From Bradyrhizobium sp. 200 (lineage in GTDB: Bacteria > Pseudomonadota > Alphaproteobacteria > Rhizobiales > Xanthobacteraceae): a DNA stretch of 64,000 nt. The translations under genes and the position numbers were made by a program. The stretch is from the NCBI RefSeq assembly GCF_023100945.1, contig NZ_CP064689.1:3206001-3270000 (forward strand), written 5' to 3'. The notes beneath the pieces are model-generated. The model saw only the letters and a list, made by a program, of their open reading frames with translations. It was not told the DNA's origin and searched no databases. Shown here piece by piece: positions 47,095-54,475 of this stretch (its first letter is position 1; each line of letters starts with the position of its first letter).

Positions 47095-47775
47095 ATGTCA
47101 CTCATAGTCTTCGGAACTAGTGTCTCGCCCTTTGTCCGCAAGGTCCGTATCGTATTAACTGAAAAGGGTCTCTTGTACCGGCACGAGAATGTGAATGAGG
47201 CTAAGCCGCCGGACGGCTGGCGTGAGCTGAGCCCGCTCGGGAAGATCCCCGCATTCAAGGACTGCGATCGGGCGCTTGCCGGGTCGTCGGTGATTTGCGC
47301 CTATCTCGAGCGCCGCTTTCCTATGCCGCCCCTCTACCCTTCCGAGCCCTACGACTACGCGCGTGCGCTGTGGTTCGAGGACTACATGGATGACGGCTTC
47401 GTCCCATTGGGCCGCTCCAAGGTGTTCTTGCCGCTTATCGTGGAGCCGCTATTGGCCGGCAAGCCGGAGGCCGATGTCGCCGACCAGGAGGCTGCGGGCG
47501 AAGCGGTCGACAAGGAATTCCCCGCATTCTGGGACTATCTCGAGCGCGAGCTCGGCGACGGCGAGTTTTTTGTCGGCGAGCGCCTCACTATCGCCGATAT
47601 TGCGATCGCGAACGCCCATGTGAACTTGCGATATGCAGGCGTTGCGCCCGCGCGCAACCGCTGGCCACGCCTGCGCGCATTCCTTGACCGCATGCACAGC
47701 CGATCTTCGTTCAGCAACCTCGTTGAGGAGGAGGCGCCGATCTTCGACAGGCTTTCCGCGCGGATCAGCGATTGA
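47095..47775 (+). CDS. glutathione S-transferase family protein
   Basis: A 226-residue cytosolic GST. The thioredoxin-like N-domain starts SLIVFGTSVSPFVRKVRIVL, with Ser10 as the likely catalytic residue. It contains the cis-proline region LGKIPAFKD and the glutathione-contacting SSVICAYLERRFP. The helical C-domain has GEFFVGERLTIADIAIA, the N-capping box of the family. The start at 47095 follows GGAGAGGGGATCGC; the earlier frame is not GST-like. Substrate unknown. Confidence 0.92.
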   Translation: MSLIVFGTSVSPFVRKVRIVLTEKGLLYRHENVNEAKPPDGWRELSPLGKIPAFKDCDRALAGSSVICAYLERRFPMPPLYPSEPYDYARALWFEDYMDDGFVPLGRSKVFLPLIVEPLLAGKPEADVADQEAAGEAVDKEFPAFWDYLERELGDGEFFVGERLTIADIAIANAHVNLRYAGVAPARNRWPRLRAFLDRMHSRSSFSNLVEEEAPIFDRLSARISD

Positions 47776-47944
47776 GCGGTCATCGGCTCTTTGGCGCCAG
47801 CGCCGCGTCGCGGCGATGCCGAGGCTGATCAGGGAGGAATCCCGCCGGCCTGGCGGTAAGCCGCCCGCTGCATTCCTCGACACGTTTCCAGTCGCGAATA
47901 TCTGCTCGGGGTCACACTCAGAAGTCTAAGTGCGCAACTGAGAC

Positions 47945-48005
47945 GTCCGCTTTGCCCTCAATGACGGGCATCGTCAGCCAGACCTGTCAGGTCCGAAAAG
48001 TGCCA
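47945..48005. repeat. intergenic repeat-family member
   Basis: Contains ACGTCCGCTTTGCCCTCA, then CAGGTCCGAAAAGTGCCAG. It is a degenerate copy of the family described at 37785 and lies between the GST and tryptophanyl-tRNA synthetase stops. Confidence 0.55.
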
Positions 48006-48038
48006 GACTCGGACATACCCTGGCTTGGCCCAATCCGA

Positions 48039-49058
48039 TTAGTTCAGCATGAATAGACCAAGTGCGGCGCGAACATCGCGCAAAGTGGCATCTGTTATCT
48101 CACGGGCTCGCGCAGTGCCGCGCTTGACGACTTGCAGTACATAGCCGGGATCACGAGCAAGTGCGCGGCGACGGTCTCGGATTGGCGCGAGAAGTGCCTG
48201 CAGCACATCATCCAGACGTTTCTTCACAATGCTGTCGCCCAAACCGCCGCGGATATAGCGTGCCTTCAAATCCTCAACCACAGCGTGATCTTCGTCGAAC
48301 GCATCCAAGTACGTGAAGACCACGTTGCCTTCGACGCGACCCGGGTCGGATGCCTTAATATGGTTTGGATCGGTGAACATACGCCGGACAGCCTCACGTA
48401 TTTCATCGGCCGTGGCTGATAGCTGAATAGCATTACCCTGCGACTTGCTCATTTTGGCTTTGCCGTCGATGCCGGGAAGGCGTCCGACGCGAGGAATAAG
48501 CGCGTGGACTTCTGGCAACACGTCAAAACCAGCTTGGCGATTGATGCGGCGAACAACCTCATTGGTTTGCTCGATCAATGGAGCTTGATCTTCCCCAACC
48601 GGGACAATCGTCGCTTTGAAGCCGGTGATGTCTGCGGCCTGGGCGACGGGATAGCAGAGAAACCCTGCAGGAATATCTCTGCCGAAACCTCGCGCCTGAA
48701 GCTCGTCCTTGATAGTTGGGTTGCGCTCAAGCCGCGCCACCGTGACAAAGTTCATGTACAGCAGGGTCAAATCGGCCAGGGCGGGAAGATGCGATTGAAG
48801 ACAGATCGTGGTCTGGCTCGGGTCGATCCCGACAGCCAGGTAGTCTGTAGCGATCTCAAGGACATTGTCACGCACTCGACCAGGATTGTGCGCGTTGTCC
48901 GTCAGTGCCTGGGCATCCGCCAGCAGCAGGTACTGCTGGTGCGTCGTCTGCAGGCTGACGCGGTTCTTCGACGAGCCAACGTAGTGCCCCAGGTGCAGCG
49001 GGCCGGTGGTTCTGTCGCCGGTCAAGATAACAGGGTGGGTGGCGGACGAATGTTGCAT
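48039..49058 (-). CDS. trpS: tryptophan--tRNA ligase
   Basis: A 339-residue class I synthetase that charges tRNA-Trp. The HIGH-type motif is TGPLHLGHYVGS (residues 18-29) and the KMSKS loop is DGKAKMSKSQGN (near residue 190). Characteristic segments YLLLADAQALTD and VPVGEDQAPLIEQT are present. Many Bradyrhizobium-type genomes also carry a housekeeping trpS, so this could be a second, possibly inhibitor-resistant, enzyme, but this window cannot show that. The ATG follows GGAG at seven bases, and the gene has a structured leader. Confidence 0.93.
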   Translation of the reverse strand: MQHSSATHPVILTGDRTTGPLHLGHYVGSSKNRVSLQTTHQQYLLLADAQALTDNAHNPGRVRDNVLEIATDYLAVGIDPSQTTICLQSHLPALADLTLLYMNFVTVARLERNPTIKDELQARGFGRDIPAGFLCYPVAQAADITGFKATIVPVGEDQAPLIEQTNEVVRRINRQAGFDVLPEVHALIPRVGRLPGIDGKAKMSKSQGNAIQLSATADEIREAVRRMFTDPNHIKASDPGRVEGNVVFTYLDAFDEDHAVVEDLKARYIRGGLGDSIVKKRLDDVLQALLAPIRDRRRALARDPGYVLQVVKRGTARAREITDATLRDVRAALGLFMLN

Positions 49059-49078
49059 CGCGGTTCTCCAGATAGGAA

Positions 49079-49133
49079 CCGCCGTTCAATCGGACTGTGG
49101 ATGCAGGCAACCTCGCAGGCCGATGAACGGCGG
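49079..49133 (-). promoter_or_regulatory. stem-loop in the trpS 5' leader
   Basis: Bases 49079-49093 (CCGCCGTTCAATCGG) pair with 49120-49133 (CCGATGAACGGCGG) with a single bulge. The loop can form a smaller hairpin (TGCGAGG with CCTGCA on the minus strand). The structure begins 20 bases upstream of the trpS start, next to its ribosome binding site. It could modulate translation or mimic part of a tRNA. There is no poly-U terminator and no T-box sequence. Confidence 0.6.
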
Positions 49134-49513
49134 CGACGGTTGGGTGAATGACAAAGCCGTGCCGCTCCTAAGTGGAGCGCCACCACAAGTTCGCGAACGT
49201 GATCACGACGACAGTCATGCGGACGATATTGACGAAACTTCCGAGGAAAGCAAGTCGGCTTGATGTCTCAAATGGGTCATTCGCGACGTTTTTGCCGTCG
49301 CCCAGTTACTTCCGGTCTGCCCTCAACAACGGACCTTGGCGAAATGCGTAGGCGAGTCCGGTTCGTGCCGTTAGCGATATTTTGCGCTGCAGAAGACAGT
49401 ACATTATTCGATCATCAGGTCGGCGATCGCCCCGAGGTCCTTGTATTATCCGCATTTAAGCGCAGCGGTATCATCAAGTTCCGCGATCAACATTGCCCCG
49501 GAGATCATCGATT
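49134..49513. other. 380-base interval with repeat scrap
   Basis: No gene is supported. The trpS promoter should lie at 49134-49200 on the minus strand. Bases 49262-49345 are another member of the intergenic repeat family (ATGTCTCAAATGGGTCATTC, ACTTCCGGTCTGCCCTCAAC). The remainder shows only short overlapping frames. Confidence 0.5.
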
Positions 49514-49749
49514 ATGGATATCGACCGAGACCATATCGACGAGGCCATTCTTGCGTTGTTATTTCTCGGACGTCACGACGGGATGCGCACCTGGAAATCC
49601 TTCGACTGGGCCGCGATGGAGCGACTCTATACAAAGGGATTAATCTAGGACCCAGTCGGCAAAGCTAACCCGTCGTATTCACTGACGAAGGCCTGCGCCA
49701 GTCCGAAGCATTATTCCGAAAGCTGTTCGCAGTTGGACGCGAAGTTTAA
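49514..49749 (+). pseudogene. DUF6429-family gene with nonsense and frameshift mutations
   Basis: The frame starts MDIDRDHIDEAILALLFLGR and continues SFDWAAMERLYTKGLI, then meets TAG where relatives have HDPVGKAKSVV. Homology resumes after it with DPVGKA, shifts by one base and ends VVFTDEGLRQSEALFRKLF with a natural TAA at 49747-49749. These short proteins (about 78 residues, unknown function) are frequent in Bradyrhizobium. This copy carries two disabling changes. Confidence 0.8.
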
Positions 49750-49865
49750 GTCGCGTTACTCCTAGATCCAGCGTGGCCGCTACGCACGCTCCACCACCGG
49801 CAACCCACCCGCTGCTTCAATGTTCGCGCCGCTTCGTCGATTAACTCATCCAACAGAAGGAGCCT

Positions 49866-50591
49866 TCATTCACTCTGTTGCTCGTCCAGAGCGGCAGCGT
49901 ACCAAAGGCTATTGAGTTCATCCTGAACCCCCCAGCCGACGTGGCTCCCGCGCGATCTAAGCTTGTCGAGACGCTCGAGATAGGTGGCGCGCTCGGCAGC
50001 AGGTAGGCTCGATACAAATTCGAGGGACCGTCCATACATGCGGATCAGAGCAGCAAAGTAGCTTTCATCTTCCATGCTGCAGGATTCTAGAAAGCCGAAT
50101 GCCTCTTCGCAATAAAATATCGACAGCTCCGCCATCCCCTCCGGGCGACCAATCGCTTTCTTGTAGTCCGCAATCGCCTTCTTGGCTTTTGAAACCGACA
50201 CGGATTGGTTGTTCATTAAGTCTGGGCATATCCAGGTAGAAATATTTGCTTTGAAGGGCTGGAGCTGATCATGACCCAAGCCCAAGCGGGCGTGCAAGAA
50301 TGCTCGGTTGTCTTTGCTCGCAGTGTAGAGGTCTTGCACCAGCCCCCGAAGGCCTGCGCGATCGAAGTCTAAGAGCACGGTCCTAACATCGTTCCAAGTT
50401 GGCGAGGCATTTTTGCTTTGGACCACGGCCACCAACCTTTCAATGACGGTTTTATGAGCGAGCTTTTCGGCTCGTTCAAGATACACGACTTCGGCAAAGG
50501 ACTTGACGTCAACCGAGATACCTAAGCGAACTGTCCAACGATAGCCATGAACGCCGGCGAGTTTGGGCCGGCGAACCAATCGGACCACCAT
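49866..50591 (-). CDS. hypothetical protein (DUF6880-like), about 241 residues
   Basis: The C-terminal two thirds look like a genuine cytoplasmic protein: HKTVIERLVAVVQSK, FDRAGLRGLVQDLYTASKDN, AKKAIADYKKAIGRPEGMAE and SRGSHVGWGVQDELNSLWYA. The layout recalls DUF6880, predicted all-helical and of unknown function. The start is uncertain. The ATG at 50591 shares a CATG with a start on the other strand, and a GTG inside VVYLERAEK is an alternative. No motif suggests a reaction. Confidence 0.6.
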   Translation of the reverse strand: MVVRLVRRPKLAGVHGYRWTVRLGISVDVKSFAEVVYLERAEKLAHKTVIERLVAVVQSKNASPTWNDVRTVLLDFDRAGLRGLVQDLYTASKDNRAFLHARLGLGHDQLQPFKANISTWICPDLMNNQSVSVSKAKKAIADYKKAIGRPEGMAELSIFYCEEAFGFLESCSMEDESYFAALIRMYGRSLEFVSSLPAAERATYLERLDKLRSRGSHVGWGVQDELNSLWYAAALDEQQSE

Positions 50592-51024
50592 GTCCTCTAG
50601 CTCCAACGCCAGTATCGCCAAGAAAGCTCGCACGAAGGCCGAGGCGGATTTTGCCACTTGGCTCATGATGGCCAAGCTCGGTGGTTTCGATGACCTTCCG
50701 TCAAACGCACAGGGCTTTCTGACTAACTATCGAACCCGACTCGAGACGATGAGCGAGGCCGAGTCCACGGCCCTGGCCGTTCGCGAGGTCTACAGCGCTT
50801 ATTACAGCGAGATGGGAGGCGTGGGCGCGGCGCCGGAACCAAAGGCCCGCACACCAACGACAGAGGGCAAAGTCGTGCGCTTCCAGAGATGGCCTAAACC
50901 TCAGCCCGCTCCATCGGCTGCGCGCCATTCGACGAGGCCAATGGCCCGAAAATCCCTCTCGGCACTGCTGATTTTCGCGAGCATGGTGGCTCTGATTGTC
51001 GCATATAGATATCTGACGCAGTAA
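50590..51024 (+). CDS. tail-anchored hypothetical protein, 144 residues
   Basis: The product starts MSSSSNASIAKKARTKAEAD. It has a helical N-terminal domain (FATWLMMAKLGGFDDLPSNA, ESTALAVREVYSAYYSEMGG), a proline-rich basic linker and one C-terminal hydrophobic helix (LSALLIFASMVALIVAYRYL). This suggests a membrane-anchored cytoplasmic protein. The candidate ATG overlaps that of the opposite-strand gene within a single CATG. No family recognised. Confidence 0.55.
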   Translation: MSSSSNASIAKKARTKAEADFATWLMMAKLGGFDDLPSNAQGFLTNYRTRLETMSEAESTALAVREVYSAYYSEMGGVGAAPEPKARTPTTEGKVVRFQRWPKPQPAPSAARHSTRPMARKSLSALLIFASMVALIVAYRYLTQ

Positions 51025-51448
51025 AACCACCCGCGGATTGTATGCGGGGAAGAAATGCGCTCACGGCAACCGCGCGGAACCTGGGCGGCTCGCCAAGCTT
51101 CTCTACCGCGCCCGCCACGCCGCCTCTAGCAGCGGCCCGCCTCGTATGACCTCCGCATCTACAAAAACGCGATGTCCGCGACGTCCGCTTTTCCGCTGAT
51201 AGCGACCAAATAGCGGACATCGCGCACTTCGCATCTGTGCCAACAGCGGTCATTCCGCAACCGCGTAGATGAGTGCTGCCCTCACCGGGAAGCGAGGCGG
51301 CGCGCCGGGGGAGCGGGCACGAAACGCCGCAAGCCATTTGAAGCGCCTCGCCTTTACATTTTCGGTACACAGGCTTGACCTTGACGCCCGCGCGTCGCAG
51401 GTTTCGGGGCGCCGCGCGCGGCTCGCCAACAGGCAGGATCGATCTTTC
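51025..51448. other. 420-base interval with repeat scrap
   Basis: No gene is supported. Bases 51170-51260 are a degenerate member of the intergenic repeat family (GACGTCCGCTTTTCCGCTG, AATAGCGGACATCG). The region between 51270 and 51448 has coding-like frames on both strands that lack start signals and family resemblance. Confidence 0.45.
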
Positions 51449-51625
51449 ATGGCATTCGTGCAGTTCACGCAACCGGACGATCAGCCCATCGTCAGCAATA
51501 GGATCGTGACCGCCACACCACTGCCCGACGGACAAGGCACGCGCATCACCTTCAACAACGGTGGCCATCAGGACGTGAAGCAACTCATCGCTGACGTGCT
51601 GCGACAGTTGAGCATAAGCGCGTAG
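51449..51625 (+). CDS. small conserved-looking protein, 58 residues
   Basis: The product reads MAFVQFTQPDDQPIVSNRIV and ends VKQLIADVLRQLSISA. It alternates short strands (TRITFNNGGHQDVK) with a final helix and resembles other small rhizobial proteins of unknown function with an N-N-G-G-x-Q-D-V segment. The ribosome binding site is weak. Charge and hydrophobicity are those of a soluble protein. Confidence 0.6.
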   Translation: MAFVQFTQPDDQPIVSNRIVTATPLPDGQGTRITFNNGGHQDVKQLIADVLRQLSISA

Positions 51626-51694
51626 GCTCAGGACATCGCCGCCTGCGCGAACCATTCCGCCGATCAAGTGAGATCATGCACTTTCTTGAGTGCT

Positions 51695-51790
51695 GCCCAA
51701 TGTCGCAGATGGGTCAAAAACAGACTTCACCGGAACGACCGCTTGTGGCGCAAAGCGGACAGTTGGAGCAATGATGAGGTCGGCGAAGGC
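51695..51790. repeat. intergenic repeat-family member
   Basis: This copy is the fullest: TGTCGCAGATGGGTCAAAAA, CAGACTTCACCGGAACGACC and CTTGTGGCGCAAAGCGGACA follow each other. The last block also occurs near 920 and 11480. It lies just downstream of the broken kinase gene. Confidence 0.6.
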
Positions 51791-51830
51791 CAAAATCGGA
51801 CTTGCGCTCTTGTGTTAATCGCGCGGCTGG

Positions 51831-53413
51831 TCAATTTCTGCGCAAAGCGTCCGTCGTGCTTGACGCCAGAGGCACGCCGAATGATTTCATTAATCCCGGA
51901 GGCGTAATATCCTGGATAAAATCTCTTAGTGCCTCGGTATCGAACGGCTTACGTAGTATTCTTAAATTTGCGGGAGCTGCTTTTGCCGCATCGCTGTAAC
52001 CGGTCGTAAGGGCTATGGGCAAATTCGGATACCGCGACCGGATTTCTCTCGCAAGCCCGACTCCGTCGATGGTCCCTGGCATGACGATATCGCTGAAGAC
52101 GAGATCGATCTTCGTACCGGCTTCGAGCAGTTTTAGCGCCGCCTCGGCCGAATCTCGATAGATAGTCTCATAGCCCAGATGCTCGAACAGCGAGGATGTC
52201 ACTTCCGCCACATCAGCGCTGTCGTCGACAACGAGAACCGTCTGCCGCTGCGAATGCCGTGCTTTTGTTCTGGCAGCGGAGAGCTCTTTGCTGGTGATTT
52301 GCTCGTCTGCACAACAAGGCAAGTAGACCGTAATCGTTGTTCCTTGTCCGACCCTTCGATCAGTGTTTGGAAGTGGCGTCTAATGCTGTCGAGCGCCACA
52401 TTTTTCCGTTCAATCTGACTGTTCAATTGGTCCTGCACCGAAAGCAAATGGGCTTCGGTGTCTTGGCGTGTCGCAATTGCTGCAGCTAGGGCAAGAGGCG
52501 GAACTGATACGCTGATCGAAAGCACGAGTAACGATAACAGGGCTCCATTCAAATCCGTTTTCGGAAATGGATCGTTACCCACCGAGAAACCCCACGCGGC
52601 CATTCCGAAGAAAATGAGCGCGGCCGTAGCGACGTTGCATCGATTGCCGCGCAAACTAGCCCACATCAAGGGCAGCAAAACCAGAAAGCCCAGAAGGCTC
52701 CGATATGGCAGCAGCACGTTGAGGTCGTTACTGATGAGATCACTGCCGACGAGCGGGCTGAAAGCAACGATCCCGATGATGCTCACGAGAGCAGAGACCG
52801 CGATCGATTCGAATAGATTCCATTTGGAAGAACTACGTAAAGGCATCATCGCCCTGAGCACGACGACCGGAGCAATCACCAAGGTCCCAGCCGCGTCTGC
52901 AAGCCACCAGGTTAACCAAGTGCCGACAGAAACGGAAAAATCCAGTTTGCTGGCGAGGATAAATCCTGCCAAGACGATGGTCGAACTAATCATCGTGGCC
53001 GGCGCAAAGGAAATGATTGCAAACTTTGCGACAGTAGAGGGGCTACCGAACGTCTGATGACCATTCGACCAGCGATTAATCAGCCACGTCCCGGCAAACG
53101 CAGCGAGGAGAGTACCGATCCCGACGGAGCCAAGCTCTAAGAGCGATCGGCCGGCCATGAGGTAAGGAGAAACGGACCCCACTAAAATCGCGGGCCAAAT
53201 CCGGTAGCCGCGCAACAGGACCAGGGCGAGCGCGAACCCGGTCGGTGGCCACAACGGTGTCGCGACCGGATTTATTGCGGGTAGTAATCGCGCCGACTCG
53301 ACAAGGCCGATGTAAATCGCGGCGACTATTAAAAGCTCGACCAAGTAAGTTGCAGCACTCCGAGCGCTGCCAAAAGCGAAAATCTTCTTACCAAACCTTG
53401 CCCGTTCCATCAC
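51831..53413 (-). pseudogene. MASE1 hybrid histidine kinase with catalytic core deleted
   Basis: The minus-strand frame from 53413 encodes a MASE1 membrane sensor of about ten helices (starting MERARFGKKIFAFGSARSAA), a coiled linker and the beginning of a PAS domain (RRHFQTLIEG). At about 52350 the sequence jumps to the last strand of a kinase ATPase domain (VGQGTTITVYLP) in another frame. That leads into a receiver domain (QTVLVVDDSADVAEV, DLVFSDIVMPG, ILRKPFD). PAS, dimerisation and ATPase domains, perhaps 300 residues, are missing, and sensor and receiver are out of frame. The sensor frame runs to 52199. The receiver frame from 52322 could still be translated alone. Confidence 0.85.
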
Positions 53414-54073
53414 AAGCCTTTTGCGGTGGGCACCTCAAAAATGCGGTGGGGGACCTGGCCCGCCGTCCAATGTCGCCCGAAAGGGGCTGTCGCATTTCCA
53501 CTACGTCGACGACCCCGCCAAACACTCAATGCAGTTTTGACTAAAGCATGGCCGCACGGTGGGTGAGTGGAGAGCTACCTGGCAACTTTCGGAACTCGGG
53601 GCACTCGGGCAGCACCATTGACCTAATCGGAGGTACAGGAAGAGACAAAGGGTGCACGGCGGCCCCCGGAAACACGAAGAGGTCCGATCCTGCTGCGTGT
53701 CGGTGAGATCATCAGCAGTCATTTTCTCCGTTGATCCAAAGGATCAACCTTCCCACCTGCGAAGTAATCCCAGACCATGTCCAACTTTTCAAGCCACTCT
53801 TCGATCTGCTGCATTCTATCCTCAACCCGCAATGCAGTTTGGCTTGGCGTTGCCGGGGGATCAAGCCGGGATCGTCGCGAAAAGCCAAAGCAAGGAATGC
53901 CAGCGAGGCACGGACGCTGCTATTGCCGCAAAGCCAATGCTGCTGGTTACGAGACCTCTGCTTTGGGGCAAACGGCGAGACGCGGGAGAGACAGCAATTG
54001 GCGCAAAGCAGTCGCTGAGGCGTAGGAGTTAGACTTGATTTGCTCCCGCTGGCTGGACCTAACCCGAACTTGC
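53414..54073. other. 660-base interval with no confident gene
   Basis: Apart from a possible 31-residue gene at 53719-53814 I see only short overlapping frames. The strands are not biased toward coding, and no known family appears. The promoter of the broken kinase gene would have been at 53414-53500. Confidence 0.45.
53719..53814 (-). CDS. possible 31-residue small protein
   Basis: A minus-strand frame reads MQQIEEWLEKLDMVWDYFAG and ends DQRRK. TTGAGGATAGA precedes the ATG at good spacing. The peptide is amphipathic and aromatic. It could be a genuine microprotein or the tail of an eroded gene; nothing else supports it. Confidence 0.3.
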   Translation of the reverse strand: MQQIEEWLEKLDMVWDYFAGGKVDPLDQRRK

Positions 54074-54168
54074 CCATGATGGATTGGAGTGAGAGTTCAA
54101 GTTTTTCAATTGGTTAGAAGGCCGCGTGTGCACGATGTGTGCACCGAGAAAGCGAAGAAGATCTAGCA
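54074..54168 (+). repeat. 95-bp dispersed repeat, copy 2
   Basis: Partner of the copy at 736-830, in the same orientation. Both include AGTTTTTCAATTGGTTAGAA and the double GTGCAC core. This copy lies about 310 bases upstream of the large STAND regulator. Confidence 0.75.
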
Positions 54169-54475
54169 ACAAGCAGCATGATAACGCAGAATGGAACGCA
54201 CTGCGGTGTCAGCGCCGGCCGACGTCTTGGGAAGTGATCCCGGCTCGACCTGCCTCCACAGACGCTCGAGTTTGCGCGGGAGAACGCGTCAGGCCTAGCG
54301 ATACGCGACGGGCAGGGAGTACTTCGACCCGATCTGCCTTCGGCAAGTGCAGGATCTTTCCATATGGCCGCTTTGTATCGAAGATAATGGCAGCCCCTTA
54401 GAAACCTTGCGGGTAAGCAAACCTGAGGCAATACTTCTATAGTGCGTCGCGGGATTTGGGTTCCAAGCAGGTCCA
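54169..54475. other. upstream region of the STAND regulator
   Basis: No gene is supported. The interval joins the 95-bp repeat to the regulator start and should hold its promoter. The block TAGTGCGTCGCGGGATTTGG near 54440 is preceded by AT-rich sequence, but no clear -35/-10 pair could be fixed. Confidence 0.4.
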
